A stretch of DNA of 64,000 nucleotides from Nitratireductor alexandrii (GTDB lineage: Bacteria > Pseudomonadota > Alphaproteobacteria > Rhizobiales > Rhizobiaceae): NCBI RefSeq assembly GCF_004000215.1, contig NZ_RBVY01000004.1, positions 483,452-547,451 on the forward strand, given 5' to 3'. The notes below the pieces were generated by a model. That model was not told where the DNA came from. It ran no database searches and saw only the letters and a program-made list of their open reading frames with translations. Position numbers and translations under genes: made by a program. Of the stretch, positions 1 through 9,157 are shown piece after piece; position 1 is the stretch's first letter, and each line of letters opens with the position of its first letter.

Positions 1-1738
1 TGGCCTGTTCCTGGCCGGCCGCTTCGTCGAAACCGTGAGGCTGCCAGGCTGCACCGTCGTCGCCCTGCTCGGGGGCTGCGAAATCGAACGTATCGTCGAG
101 GGCGAGGTCTGCCTCGTCGAGCCCGAGCGCGAAATCCTCCGGCGCGGCTTCCTGCGAAACCCGCCGCTCGGCGGCAAGCGACGCCGCGTCGGTGGCGCGC
201 GGCCAGCCCTGCGGCTGGGAGGCGCCGGAACTGTCGCGATTCAACTCGTCGAAAGCCGAGGCGAACTCCATGTCGAGCTCGTCGGCGAGGTCGAGCCGGG
301 GCTCCTCTTCCTGCACGAATTCCGGGATGCCGGTTTCGTCGGCGATCTCGACACCGGCTTCCGGCACGTCGACCGTCTCGATCGCGGGCGCCTCGGCAGC
401 GCGGGCGAAACCGGCGCGCGCCCCACCCAGGGCAGCCGCTGCCGCACCGGCGCCGATTGCGGCACTCTCCGCGGCGATAGGCGCGGTCGGCGGCGCCTCA
501 GCCTGCTGTGCCGGCGCGTCGAAGCCGACCGGCGTCGCCGCCTCGACAGGCTGGGTTTCGGTCCAGCCGGCCATATCCGGCTCGCTCCGCTCGAACTGCG
601 CCTGCCTCCACGCTTCCTCGCCGGTGACGAGCTGGGCACCCGCCTGCTCGTCGGGCGCGGCCGGCGCGTCGTCGATAGGCGCGGACACGTCGTCGTCCGG
701 CATGGCGACCTGCGTGGCCTCCGGTTGCACCGGCTGCGGCGCGACCGGGGTTGCTCGGTCGAACACGAAAGGCCGATCGCCCTCGTCGGGGTGCGGCGCG
801 GCCGGCTCGAAGCCCTGGTCCATATGCGCCAGAACATCGTCCTGGAAATCGTCGGCGACCGAGGCGCTCGCACGCTCGTCAGCATAAAACGGGCTGGTTT
901 CGGTTTCGGGGGCGTCATCCCGGAAATCGGCCTGCATGAATGGATCGGGCGCAGCCGGTGTCGCGACCGCATGGTCGCGCGCTTCGATAGCCGGGCCCTG
1001 CCCCTCTTCGCGCGCCTGCGGCAGCGTTTCGACACCCCGCACCGGTTCCGGTGCCGGCGGCGACGCCATCGCTGCAAGTTCTGCGAATGGATCGAAAACC
1101 GGTTCGTCGGCAGCCGCGGCCTGGTCGGCGCGCTCCGCGGGCTCCCACGCATCCGCCGGCGCCGCCATGCCAACTGGCTCGGCAGTCTCGTGCCGCGGCG
1201 CGGTCGAAAAACCGGCCCCTTCGCCGCCGTCGTGAACCGGATCGGTCGCCGGTTGCGGATCGGCCCGCGAAAAATTCAAATCCACGAACGCGGCCGCGTC
1301 GTCGGCCTGGCCGAAATCGACAGGCGGCGGCGCGGCAGCCGCCGCTGCGGGGCCAGCGTCCAGATAGGAAGGCGCCCTTGCCCCTTCGTCTTGGGCCTGC
1401 TGGCCTTCATTGTCGGATGCGCCCGTATCGCCGCCGAATGTCTCCAGCGAAGCCGAAAACTCCGCTGCCAGCTCGTCCTCGAAGGCCTGACCGAGTTCGG
1501 GAAGGGATTGCGCGTCGGCCGCCGGCTCTTCCGGCTGGCGTGGATGCCGGGCGGGCGGATCAAGGTCCTGTTCCAACTCCCCCATCAATTCGCGTTCGAG
1601 ATCGATGCCGAAATCGTCGGCATCGCTCGCGCCGGACGTTTCCGGCATACCGCCCATGATCCGGGTCAGTTCCGCCAGGGGATCGTTTTCGGCGAAGTCA
1701 TCGTCGCGCTTCACCTTCAACTGCTTGAGGTCTGCCAT
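1..1738 (-). CDS. Acidic low-complexity protein, probable SPOR-domain protein (partial)
   Basis: About 579 codons stay open from an ATG at 1738 to the window edge, so the C-terminus is missing. The visible part is soluble and very rich in Asp, Glu, Ala and Pro, with recurring short blocks such as FDPFAELAAM and DPFMQADF, and it begins MADLKQLKVKRDDDF. A second ATG six bases upstream (1744) gives MGMADLKQ; the GGAA four to nine bases before 1738 slightly favours the shorter form. It follows argS by about 100 bases on the same strand. In Rhizobiales the gene after argS is commonly a SPOR (peptidoglycan-binding) protein with an acidic N-terminal region, often followed by nagZ. The SPOR domain itself would lie outside the window, so the family name is inference from position and composition. 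An unrelated disordered protein is possible. Confidence 0.6.
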   Translation of the reverse strand, partial: MADLKQLKVKRDDDFAENDPLAELTRIMGGMPETSGASDADDFGIDLERELMGELEQDLDPPARHPRQPEEPAADAQSLPELGQAFEDELAAEFSASLETFGGDTGASDNEGQQAQDEGARAPSYLDAGPAAAAAAPPPVDFGQADDAAAFVDLNFSRADPQPATDPVHDGGEGAGFSTAPRHETAEPVGMAAPADAWEPAERADQAAAADEPVFDPFAELAAMASPPAPEPVRGVETLPQAREEGQGPAIEARDHAVATPAAPDPFMQADFRDDAPETETSPFYADERASASVADDFQDDVLAHMDQGFEPAAPHPDEGDRPFVFDRATPVAPQPVQPEATQVAMPDDDVSAPIDDAPAAPDEQAGAQLVTGEEAWRQAQFERSEPDMAGWTETQPVEAATPVGFDAPAQQAEAPPTAPIAAESAAIGAGAAAAALGGARAGFARAAEAPAIETVDVPEAGVEIADETGIPEFVQEEEPRLDLADELDMEFASAFDELNRDSSGASQPQGWPRATDAASLAAERRVSQEAAPEDFALGLDEADLALDDTFDFAAPEQGDDGAAWQPHGFDEAAGQEQA

Positions 1739-1841
1739 ACCCATTTCCGCACTCACACTCGCCCGGGCGCCGAAAACGCCGCGAGTTTCTGGCCGTTACC
1801 AGCCCATTGTGGGCAAAAGGTGACAGGTTTTACCGTGTCGC

Positions 1842-3599
1842 CTAGCGCATTTCTTCCGGCGCGTCGGCTCCCAACAGACCCAGTCCCGACGTCAAGACAT
1901 CAGAGACCACCTGCACCAATCCCAGTCTAGCCTGGGTCAAGACTGGGTCATTAACCTTAATAAACCGTAAGTCTTCATTGTCGGTGCCGCGGTTCCACAA
2001 GGCATGGAACTGGCTGGCGAGGTCATAGAGGTAAAATGCGATCCGGTGCGGCTCGTGTGCGAGCGCCGCGGCTTCGATCATGCGCGGATATTCGGCCACC
2101 TTTCTGACCAGCGCGATCTCGGCGTCGTCGGTCAGCCGTTCCGAAGCCCGCGACAGGCTCTGCCGGTCGAGCCCGTCCGCGCCGATTTGCTCGGCCGCCT
2201 GCCGGAACACCGAATGCGAGCGCGCGGAGGCGTACTGGACGTAGAAGACGGGATTGTCCTTGGTCTGCTCCGTCACCTTGGCAAAGTCGAAATCAAGCGG
2301 CGCGTCGCTCTTGCGATAAAGCATCATGAAGCGGATCGCGTCGCGTCCGACCTCGTCGACCACCTCGCGCAGCGTCACGAATTCGCCCGCGCGCTTGGAC
2401 ATGCGCACCGGCTCCCCGCCCCGGTAAAGCTTGACCAGCTGGCACAAAAGCACCGTCAGCTTGATGTCGCCGCCAGAAATCGCGCGCGCCAGCGCCTCGA
2501 GCCGCTTGACGTAGCCGCCGTGATCGGCGCCGAGCACGAAGATCAGTTCTTCGAAGCCGCGGGCGTATTTGTCCTTCATATAGGCGACGTCGGCGGCGAA
2601 ATAGGTGAACGCCCCGTCCGACTTGACCAGCGGACGGTCGATATCGTCGCCGACCTCGGTCGAGCGGAACAGGGTCTGTTCGCGGTCTTCCCAATCCTCC
2701 GGCTTCTGCCCCTTCGGTGGCGGCAGCTTGCCCTTGTAGACATGGCCCTTCATCGTCAGATCGGCGATCGCGGTGCGAATGGCGCGCGCGCCGTCGGCAT
2801 GCAGGCCGCGTTCGGAAAAGAACACGTCGTGACACACGTTGAGCGCGGCGAGATCGTCGCGGATCATGTCCATCATCGCGTCGATGGTGCGCTCCTTGAC
2901 CAGGCCGAGCGCCTTGTCCTCGGCCATGCCGAGCAGAGACTGGCCGTATTCGTCGGCCAGCGCCTTGCCGACCGGCTTGAGATAGTCGCCCGGATAGAGA
3001 CCCGCGGGAATCTCGCCGATCTTCTCGCCGAGCGCCTCGCGGTAGCGCAGCAGCGCCGAGCGGGCCAGAACGTCGATCTGCGCGCCAGCGTCGTTGATGT
3101 AATATTCCTTGGTAACCTCGAAGCCGGCAAAACCCATCAGATTGGCCAGCGTGTCGCCGACGACGGCGCCGCGGCAATGGCCGACATGCATCGGCCCGGT
3201 CGGATTGGCCGAAACATATTCGACATTGACCTTGCGCCCCGCCCCGACGGTCGAGCGGCCGTAATCGCGGCCGGCGGCCAGCATTTCGCGCAGCCGCGCC
3301 TGCCAGAATCCGTGGCCGAGCGTCAGGTTGATGAAGCCGGGCCCCGCCACGTCGACGGCGGCGACCTCGGGATCGGCAGCGAGCCGTTGGGCGATCCGCC
3401 CTGCGAGCGCGCGCGGATTCTCGCCGACCGCTTTCGACAGCACCATCGCCGCATTCGTGGCGATATCGCCGTGCGCGGCGTCACGTGGCGGCTCGACCGT
3501 CAGGCGCGAATAGTCCAGGGGACCGCCCGAAACGGGCTGAAGGTCGAGCGAAGCGATCGCCTTCGTGATCCGATCGCGGAAATCGGCAAAAATGTTCAT
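1842..3599 (-). CDS. argS: Arginyl-tRNA synthetase
   Basis: Class I aminoacyl-tRNA synthetase of 585 residues that charges tRNA-Arg in the cytoplasm. The HIGH-like signature is HVGH at residues 138-141 inside [12 protein letters not shown], and the KMSKS-equivalent is RMSKR at about 399-403, as usual for ArgS, whose loop differs from the canonical KMSKS. An N-terminal additional domain (about 1-110) precedes the catalytic core, and a helical anticodon-binding C-terminal domain begins near residue 465. The length is normal. The gene lies 48 bases downstream of the dGTPase-like gene and upstream of the acidic SPOR-type gene, a conserved order in Rhizobiales, so the three are probably cotranscribed. 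No clear Shine-Dalgarno is visible before the ATG. Confidence 0.97.
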   Translation of the reverse strand: MNIFADFRDRITKAIASLDLQPVSGGPLDYSRLTVEPPRDAAHGDIATNAAMVLSKAVGENPRALAGRIAQRLAADPEVAAVDVAGPGFINLTLGHGFWQARLREMLAAGRDYGRSTVGAGRKVNVEYVSANPTGPMHVGHCRGAVVGDTLANLMGFAGFEVTKEYYINDAGAQIDVLARSALLRYREALGEKIGEIPAGLYPGDYLKPVGKALADEYGQSLLGMAEDKALGLVKERTIDAMMDMIRDDLAALNVCHDVFFSERGLHADGARAIRTAIADLTMKGHVYKGKLPPPKGQKPEDWEDREQTLFRSTEVGDDIDRPLVKSDGAFTYFAADVAYMKDKYARGFEELIFVLGADHGGYVKRLEALARAISGGDIKLTVLLCQLVKLYRGGEPVRMSKRAGEFVTLREVVDEVGRDAIRFMMLYRKSDAPLDFDFAKVTEQTKDNPVFYVQYASARSHSVFRQAAEQIGADGLDRQSLSRASERLTDDAEIALVRKVAEYPRMIEAAALAHEPHRIAFYLYDLASQFHALWNRGTDNEDLRFIKVNDPVLTQARLGLVQVVSDVLTSGLGLLGADAPEEMR

Positions 3600-3647
3600 G
3601 GGTCAACGTCCGGGTAAAAACGGGGCCGGCTTGGGCTGCGCGAGGCC

Positions 3648-4871
3648 CTATCCGATCTCGGGCGTATGGTCAAACAGACGCCGATGCTCCTTGATCGCGT
3701 AGGTATCGGTCATGCCGGCCAGGAAATCGGCGACATGGCGGGCTTTGACCGCCTCGTCGGCGCGCTCAAGAATCCCGCGCCAGCCCTCCGGCATCGCGGC
3801 CGGGTCGGCGAGGTAGGCGCCAAACAGGTCGCGCACGATGCGCTCGGCATCGGCGCGCACAGCCATCACGTCGGGATGACGGTAGAGATTGGCGTATAAA
3901 AACGCCTTCAGCGCCTTCTCGTCGTCGCGCATCGCCGCCGAAAAGCGGACGATCGTATCGCCTGCCGCGCGCACGTCGCCGCTACTTGCCGGTTTCAGCG
4001 CGGCGAGCCGGTCGCGGGCGGTCACGATGACATCCTCGACCATGCGCGTAATCTGGCGGCGCATCAGTTCGTGGCCCGTGCGCACCGGGTCGAGCCCTGG
4101 ATAAAGAGCGCGCACCTCCGCCAGGATGGCGGCCGCGAAAGGAACCTCCTCCAGCATGTCGAGCGTCAGCAGCCCCGAGCGCAGGCCGTCGTCGATGTCG
4201 TGTGCGTCATAGGCGATGTCGTCGGCGATCGCGGCTGCTTGCGCCTCCAGCGAGGCGTGCGAGGCGAGATCGAGCGGAAACAGCACGTCGAAATCCGCGA
4301 TCGTGCGCGGCAGCGGACCGTCGAGCCCCTTGCCCTCGGCGTCGGTCAGCGGACCGTTGTGCTTGACCAGCCCTTCCAGCGTCTCCCAGCTCAGATTGAG
4401 GCCGTCGAAATCCGCATAGCGGCTTTCCAGCCGGGTGACGACGCGCAGCGACTGGGCGTTGTGGTCGAAGCCGCCGGCGAACCCCATCACGGCGTTGAGC
4501 GCGTCCTCGCCGGTATGGCCGAACGGGGTATGGCCGAAATCGTGCACCAGCGCGACCGCCTCGGCGAGATCCTCGTCGAGGAACAAGGCGCGCGCTAGGC
4601 CGCGCGCAATCTGGGCGACCTCGATCGAATGGGTCAGCCGCGTGCGATAGTGATCGGCCTCGTGGGCGATGAAGACCTGGGTCTTATGTTTCAGCCGGCG
4701 AAAAGCGGTCGAATGGATGATGCGGTCGCGATCGCGCTGGAAGGGCGTGCGGGTACGGCTTTCCTGTTCGGGGTAAAACCGGCCGCGCGTCGCGTCCGGG
4801 TCGCAGGCATAGGCCGCCCGCGGCCTGTAGCCAAAGCCGATATGTGAAAATTGTGATGCGTGATCGGACAT
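3648..4871 (-). CDS. dgt: Deoxyguanosinetriphosphate triphosphohydrolase-like protein (HD domain)
   Basis: HD-superfamily phosphohydrolase of 407 residues that hydrolyses dNTPs to deoxynucleosides and triphosphate, helping control dNTP pools. Metal ligands are visible: His81 in LTHSIEVAQ, His110-Asp111 in [16 protein letters not shown], and a later Asp within [15 protein letters not shown]. The N-terminal stretch with [20 protein letters not shown] is typical of the type 2 dGTPase-like subfamily. It is transcribed away from erpA (68-base divergent gap) and towards argS. Whether the substrate is dGTP alone or several dNTPs cannot be read from the sequence. Confidence 0.93.
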   Translation of the reverse strand: MSDHASQFSHIGFGYRPRAAYACDPDATRGRFYPEQESRTRTPFQRDRDRIIHSTAFRRLKHKTQVFIAHEADHYRTRLTHSIEVAQIARGLARALFLDEDLAEAVALVHDFGHTPFGHTGEDALNAVMGFAGGFDHNAQSLRVVTRLESRYADFDGLNLSWETLEGLVKHNGPLTDAEGKGLDGPLPRTIADFDVLFPLDLASHASLEAQAAAIADDIAYDAHDIDDGLRSGLLTLDMLEEVPFAAAILAEVRALYPGLDPVRTGHELMRRQITRMVEDVIVTARDRLAALKPASSGDVRAAGDTIVRFSAAMRDDEKALKAFLYANLYRHPDVMAVRADAERIVRDLFGAYLADPAAMPEGWRGILERADEAVKARHVADFLAGMTDTYAIKEHRRLFDHTPEIG

Positions 4872-4939
4872 GAAGCGCCGGTTGACTTGCGGTATGGCGC
4901 TTCATACCTATGGAGGGAGTGCGAACACAAGGTGACGCC

Positions 4940-5290
4940 ATGGGCGCGGACGCATTAACAGGCAAGAAGGGCGTCGAACTGACCGACGCCGCGGCGAAGC
5001 GGATCGCCAAGATCATGGCCGGCGAACCGGGCAAGACGGCCCTGCGGGTCGCGGTCGAAGGCGGCGGCTGCTCGGGCTTTTCCTACACGTTCGACCTGGT
5101 CGAGGCGCGCAACGACGACGACGTGGCCATCGAGAAGGATGGCGCGACGGTGTTGATCGACGAGATTTCGCTGGTCTATCTCGGCGGCTCGGTGATCGAC
5201 TTCGTCGACGATTTGATGGGCCAGTCCTTCCAGATCAAAAACCCCAATGCCGTCGCTTCCTGCGGCTGCGGAACCAGCTTCTCAATCTGA
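4940..5290 (+). CDS. erpA: Iron-sulfur cluster insertion protein, HesB/IscA/ErpA family
   Basis: Small A-type carrier (116 residues) that receives Fe-S clusters and delivers them to apo-proteins. The three conserved cysteines are present: Cys44 in GGGCSGF and Cys108/Cys110 in SCGCGTSFSI at the C-terminus. The start at 4940 gives a family-length protein and has GGTGA four bases upstream; an in-frame ATG at 4910 would add ten poorly conserved residues. It is divergent from the dgt-like gene and convergent with the permease. ErpA and IscA cannot be separated with certainty by sequence alone; a lone copy outside an isc/suf cluster fits ErpA. Confidence 0.9.
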   Translation: MGADALTGKKGVELTDAAAKRIAKIMAGEPGKTALRVAVEGGGCSGFSYTFDLVEARNDDDVAIEKDGATVLIDEISLVYLGGSVIDFVDDLMGQSFQIKNPNAVASCGCGTSFSI

Positions 5291-5325
5291 ACCCTCGCCC
5301 GCGATAAGGCTTTGCGCCCCGCGAA

Positions 5326-5352
5326 CCGGCCGCGAACGCATCACGCGGCCGG
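5326..5352. terminator. Inverted repeat between convergent erpA and permease genes
   Basis: CCGGCCGCG and CGCGGCCGG form a perfect 9-bp stem around a 9-base loop in the 79-base gap where two genes converge. There is no T-tract on either side, so it may be a bidirectional transcript end or 3'-stabilising hairpin rather than a classical intrinsic terminator. Confidence 0.4.
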
Positions 5353-5369
5353 GCTCGTATCCTTCGCCG

Positions 5370-6740
5370 TCAGTCGAGTTCTTCCGGCAATACGAGATTG
5401 AGCACAACCGCCAGGAACGCCGACGGCAGCAGGCCCGAGGTCAACAGGATCTGCGCGGTCTTGGGCAGATGCTGGAGCGCTCCCGGCTCGAGCTGAAGGC
5501 CGAGCCCGACCGACAGCGACACGGCGAAGATCACCATGTTGCGCCGGTTCCAGGTGACGTCGGACAGCATGTTGATGCCGGCCGCGGCCACCATGCCGAA
5601 CATGACGATCACGCCGCCGCCGAGCACGGTGATGGGAATGGTGGAAATCACCGCCCCGACCTTGGGGATCAAGCCGCACAGGATCAGGAAGATCGCGCCG
5701 TAGGTAACGACGTGACGGCTCATCACCCCGGTCATCGAGATCAGGCCGACATTCTGGCTGAAGGACGTGTTGGGCAGGCCGCCGAAAATGCCCGCGATTG
5801 CCGTTCCCAGCCCATCGGCATAGGTGGCGCCGGAGATCTCGCGGTCGGTCGCCTCGCGGCCGGCACCGCCCTTGGTGATGCCCGACACGTCGCCGACCGT
5901 CTCGATGGCCGAGATCACAGCCATGAAGCACATGCCGATGATGGCCGCGGCCGACAGTTCAAAACCCCATTTGAACGGCACCGGCACGGCGACCCAGCCG
6001 GCCGTGCCGACATTGTTGAAATTGACCATGCCCATCATCAGCGCCACGACGTAACCGGCGATCAGGCCGAGCAGCACCGCCGCGATCGACCACATGCCCT
6101 TGGCGAAAAATTTCAAGAGCAGCGTCACCACGACTACCACCAGGGCGACGCTCCAATTGGCCAGGCTGCCATATTCGGGTTTGCCGATCAGCGGCACGCC
6201 GCCGGCCGCGTACTGGATACCGACCTTGATCAGGGCGAGCCCGATCATCAGCACGATCAGGCCGGTGACAAGCGGCGGCAGCGCGAAACGCAGCCGGCCG
6301 ATGAAGGTGCCGAGAAAGAAGTGGAAAATGCCGCCGATCAAGACGCCGCCCATCAGCGCGCCCATCGCCGCGACGCCGCCGCTGGCCACGATCGGTATCA
6401 TCACCGGCAGGAAGGCGAAGCTCGTGCCCTGTACGATCGGCAGGCGCCCACCGACCGGCCCCATGCCGATCGTCTGGAACAAGGTAGCGATACCGGCAAA
6501 CAGCATCGACATCTGGATCATGTAGATCAGGTTCGGAAAGTCGGGCGAATTGGATCCGAAGCCGAAGCCCGCCGCCCCGGCCACGATGATCGCCGGCGTC
6601 ACGTTCGAGACGAACATGGCCAGCACGTGCTGGATGCCGAGTGGCACGGCCTGTGTGATCGGCGGCGTGTAGTCGGGATCGCGAAGTCGTTGCCTGAGCC
6701 CCGCGGCACTTGCCGGGTCGGTGGTCGTTGTGTCAGTCAT
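5370..6740 (-). CDS. NCS2-family purine permease (xanthine/uric acid type)
   Basis: Polytopic inner-membrane protein of 456 residues, very hydrophobic throughout, of the nucleobase:cation symporter-2 (NAT) family. The family marks are IQHVLAMFVSN near residue 37, where the conserved QH pair lies, and the NAT signature QNVGLISMTG in the C-terminal half. Bacterial members with this pattern take up xanthine, uric acid or uracil with protons. The exact substrate cannot be fixed here; xanthine or urate is favoured over uracil by the overall look of the signature. It is divergent from xthA with a 123-base gap, and AGGGG lies about ten bases before the ATG. The window also carries adenine deaminase and a xanthine phosphoribosyltransferase, which would use purines brought in by such a permease. 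Confidence 0.88.
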   Translation of the reverse strand: MTDTTTTDPASAAGLRQRLRDPDYTPPITQAVPLGIQHVLAMFVSNVTPAIIVAGAAGFGFGSNSPDFPNLIYMIQMSMLFAGIATLFQTIGMGPVGGRLPIVQGTSFAFLPVMIPIVASGGVAAMGALMGGVLIGGIFHFFLGTFIGRLRFALPPLVTGLIVLMIGLALIKVGIQYAAGGVPLIGKPEYGSLANWSVALVVVVVTLLLKFFAKGMWSIAAVLLGLIAGYVVALMMGMVNFNNVGTAGWVAVPVPFKWGFELSAAAIIGMCFMAVISAIETVGDVSGITKGGAGREATDREISGATYADGLGTAIAGIFGGLPNTSFSQNVGLISMTGVMSRHVVTYGAIFLILCGLIPKVGAVISTIPITVLGGGVIVMFGMVAAAGINMLSDVTWNRRNMVIFAVSLSVGLGLQLEPGALQHLPKTAQILLTSGLLPSAFLAVVLNLVLPEELD

Positions 6741-6863
6741 GGTCGTTGTCCCCTCTTCTCAACGCCCCTTTGTTTTGAGATGGTTTTTCGGGCAATGAAC
6801 GACAATTTCCGACAATGGCGTCGCTGACCATCAAGTAAAATTTGAAAGATCGGCACTTTATCC

Positions 6864-7640
6864 ATGAAAATCGCAACCTGGAACATCAACGGCGTCAAGG
6901 CGCGCATCGACAATCTGCTCGTCTGGCTCAAGGACAGCCAGCCCGACATCGCCTGTCTCCAGGAGATCAAATCGGTCGACGAGCTGTTTCCGCGCGCCGA
7001 CATCGAAGCGCTCGGCTACCACGTCGAAACCCATGGCCAGAAAGGCTTCAACGGTGTAGCGATCCTGTCCAAGCTGCGCTTTGACGAGGTCAATCGTGGC
7101 CTGCCCGGCGACGATGACGACCAGCAGGCGCGGTTCATCGAGGGGGTGTTTTCGACCGGTACGGGCGTGGTGCGCGTGGTGTCGCTCTATCTGCCGAACG
7201 GCAATCCGCTCGGTTCGGAAAAGTTTCCCTACAAGCTCGGCTGGATGGAGCGGCTGGAAAGATGGGCCCGCGAGCGGCTGGACCTGGAGGAGCCGCTGGT
7301 GCTGGCCGGCGACTACAACGTCATCCCGCAACCCGAAGACGCCAAGAACCCCGGCGCCTGGGTGGACGATGCTCTGTTCCAGCCCGAAAGCCGCGGCGCT
7401 TTCCGCCGTCTGTGCCATCTGGGCTACACGGACGCGGTCCGCGCCGTCAGCGACAACGTGCTCTACACGTTCTGGGACTATCAGGCCGGCGCGTGGCAGA
7501 AGAACAACGGCATCCGCATCGACCATGTGATGCTATCTCCGGAGGCCGCCGACCGGCTGGCCAGCGCCTCGGTGGAAAAACATGTCCGCGCCTGGGAAAA
7601 ACCGTCCGATCACGTGCCGGTTGTGATCGAGCTCGCCTGA
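6864..7640 (+). CDS. xthA: Exodeoxyribonuclease III
   Basis: Endonuclease/exonuclease/phosphatase-fold enzyme of 258 residues that cuts at abasic sites and removes 3'-blocking groups in base-excision repair. Catalytic landmarks are the N-terminal MKIATWNINGVKAR, Glu34 in CLQEIK, the Asp and Asn of AGDYNV, and Asp249-His250 in SDHVPV near the end. The length is standard for bacterial ExoIII. The ATG at 6864 lacks a strong ribosome site, but the N-terminus aligns naturally with the family. It appears to be transcribed alone. Confidence 0.95.
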   Translation: MKIATWNINGVKARIDNLLVWLKDSQPDIACLQEIKSVDELFPRADIEALGYHVETHGQKGFNGVAILSKLRFDEVNRGLPGDDDDQQARFIEGVFSTGTGVVRVVSLYLPNGNPLGSEKFPYKLGWMERLERWARERLDLEEPLVLAGDYNVIPQPEDAKNPGAWVDDALFQPESRGAFRRLCHLGYTDAVRAVSDNVLYTFWDYQAGAWQKNNGIRIDHVMLSPEAADRLASASVEKHVRAWEKPSDHVPVVIELA

Positions 7641-7860
7641 GGCGAAGGAAGGCGAGACGGGCCGGCCTCGCGTACCCCTCGCGACGCGCCGCCAGGGCTG
7701 CCGAAACCCTTGCCGGATGTGTTTAAGCAGCGCTGGTGCTTCACCGCACAGCAAGGCTTCGATCGGGAGACGCTCCGGCGGAAACCCGCTCAGGCCTCGT
7801 CACCTGGAATGTCGGCGGTGAGAACGGAACGTCATTCCGCTGAGGCTGCGCGACGGTCTG

Positions 7861-8586
7861 CTATGCAACGCTCTGCTCTTGAAAGAGGGCGATAGCCTTA
7901 GCAACGAGTTGTGCGTTCGACGATGCGACAGACTGGTCTTCCAACCTGCAACCATCCTCGAGGCCAATACGGGTAGACCATCGCTTCACCCGAGCCTCAC
8001 GTACGAAATGCCATACCGTAGCATCAAATCCATGTAATAGAATGGGCCGCTGAACACCGGCCTCATTCAAAACAGTTTGGATGCCTGCTAGCGTCGCCCG
8101 CGCCTGTCGGAGGTCTTGTTGTTCGATTTCAAACAACACACGAAAGACCTTGTCTCGTTGTCGCAAAGATACAAAACGCTCCGCGTCCTCAACTGTGGCT
8201 ATCCCAGCTTCGATACCAACACCCTTTGCTTCAAGGAGCGAAAAAATGGCTGGTGCGTCCGGTTCCGACAAGTTCACCGAAGCGTAATCCGGCAGCGATG
8301 ACCATTCGTTGATACGGTGTCTGGTGAGCGTAATGTCATTTTCGATCCATGCGCCTGTCGATACCCCTACCAGCGTGCCTGGGCAGACGCTTCGGATGCC
8401 ACGAACAAGCTCATCCACATGGGCCAGACTCTCTTTACCGTCCGAGTCGCGAGGGTGGATGTGCAATTCGCCCGCGCCTGCCGCAATGCATTCTGCTGCG
8501 TCAGCTACCATTGCTTCGTGTGTAAGGGGCAGAGATGGGTGGTAAGCCTCAGGGTGGGCTCCGTTTATACACGCTTGAACAATCAC
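7861..8586 (-). CDS. Beta-keto acid cleavage enzyme family protein (BKACE, DUF849)
   Basis: TIM-barrel protein of 241 residues starting at GTG 8586. The N-terminus MIVQACINGAHP and the Zn-binding pair His42/His44 in ELHIHPRDSDG match the 3-keto-5-aminohexanoate cleavage enzyme family, which condenses a beta-keto acid with acetyl-CoA. STGAWIE and VNLSEPDAP also fit the barrel. It is shorter than the usual 270-310 residues, so the C-terminal part is reduced. GC content is visibly lower (about the low 50s) than in the neighbours and codon choice is more relaxed, suggesting acquisition by transfer. No pathway partner lies beside it; the 220 bases downstream are empty and the intron-bearing tRNA-Leu lies upstream. 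The substrate is unknown. Confidence 0.8.
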   Translation of the reverse strand: MIVQACINGAHPEAYHPSLPLTHEAMVADAAECIAAGAGELHIHPRDSDGKESLAHVDELVRGIRSVCPGTLVGVSTGAWIENDITLTRHRINEWSSLPDYASVNLSEPDAPAIFSLLEAKGVGIEAGIATVEDAERFVSLRQRDKVFRVLFEIEQQDLRQARATLAGIQTVLNEAGVQRPILLHGFDATVWHFVREARVKRWSTRIGLEDGCRLEDQSVASSNAQLVAKAIALFQEQSVA

Positions 8587-8772
8587 CTTGTCGACCAGCC
8601 TCTAGCGTGACCTTTCTTTTGTCGACATTCGTTTCCTGCGCAGCAATTGTCAAATTCGGCTCGAAGCCGTCATTGCCCGCTGAAGACCGCGCCGAACCAA
8701 GGCGCGACCATCGCCCGCATCCGGCAAAGCGCCCGGCTCGGGCAAGCTGAAGTCGTTTTTCAAGCAGTTGAC

Positions 8773-8791
8773 GCCGGGAAACTTTCCCGGC
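8773..8791 (-). terminator. Hairpin just 3' of tRNA-Leu
   Basis: GCCGGGAA and TTCCCGGC form an almost perfect stem starting five bases past the tRNA CCA end. The T-run expected of an intrinsic terminator is missing, but position and stem strength suggest the end of the tRNA transcript. Confidence 0.45.
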
Positions 8792-8795
8792 CGGA

Positions 8796-9098
8796 TGGTG
8801 CGGACGGCGGGACTCGAACCCGCATGGCCGAAGCCGAGGGATTTTCGTACCAGCTACGGCTTTCGCCGCCGCCCCGCAGGGGCGTTTGTGGTCTGGACTA
8901 TACCTTCACCCTAGCCACGGCCTTAGGTGCTGCCCGTCTAGTCTCTACACCTTCCCGAACCATCAAGGCCGCCGGGCTTGGCTCGGGATCGCCATCTGAC
9001 AGGGTTCCCCGAATTTGAGCAGTTCTACAGCCGGGGTTTCCCCCGATGCACTCAGATTTCTTCAAGTCCCTTGTGTCTACCGATTCCACCACGTCCGC
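8796..9098 (-). tRNA. tRNA-Leu(UAA) interrupted by a group I intron
   Basis: Exon 1 runs from 9098 to 9064 and exon 2 from 8845 to 8796; joined they give an 85-nt tRNA with encoded CCA. The acceptor stem GCGGACG pairs with CGTCCGC, the D arm is GGAATCGGTAGAC, the anticodon stem AGGGA/TCCCT closes the loop CTTAAAA with anticodon TAA, a long class II variable arm contains CGGCTTCGGCC, and the T arm is GCGGGTTCGAGTCCCGC. A long variable arm plus UAA means leucine. The break lies after the first anticodon base (U34), the site used by the cyanobacterial and plastid tRNA-Leu introns. Without splicing the tRNA cannot work, so the intron must be active if this gene is used. Confidence 0.95.
8846..9063 (-). 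ncRNA. Group I self-splicing intron (IC3-like) in tRNA-Leu(UAA)
   Basis: A 218-nt intron without an open frame or homing endonuclease. P1 can form between exon ACTT (9067-9064) and intron GAGT (9053-9050), leaving the diagnostic U-G wobble at the 5' splice site; the last intron base is G (8846), the expected omega-G. P2 is CGGGG-GAAA-CCCCG at 9045-9032, a GNRA-capped hairpin. Core elements follow in order: P-like AAATTCGGGGAACCC, Q-like GATCCCGAGCCAAGCC, R-like AGAGACTAGACGGGC (near 8948-8932) and S-like AAGGTATAGTCCAGAC (8906-8891), where GACTA and TAGTC can pair as P7. These closely resemble the small tRNA introns of cyanobacteria and proteobacteria. The subgroup is assigned by eye. Confidence 0.92.
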
Positions 9099-9157
9099 GT
9101 GGCCATTCCTGCTAGCAGAACGGGTGACCGGGCTCAATTCCTTACCGTATCTGTCGT

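Noticed and set aside
35..1930. A 631-codon plus-strand frame opposite the acidic gene
   Set aside because: Arg/Gly-rich without ribosome site; it overlaps argS at its end. The minus-strand acidic frame fits the argS neighbourhood better.
5247..6827. A 526-codon open frame opposite the purine permease
   Set aside because: Composition (Asp/His/Arg/Gln repeats) is that of an antisense shadow of a membrane-protein gene; the permease frame has family motifs.
8846..9063. Short open frames across the tRNA intron
   Set aside because: They cross both tRNA exons and core intron helices and have no ribosome sites.
8587..9100. Integration (att) site at tRNA-Leu
   Set aside because: No second copy of the tRNA 3' end and no integrase gene were found in the flanks.
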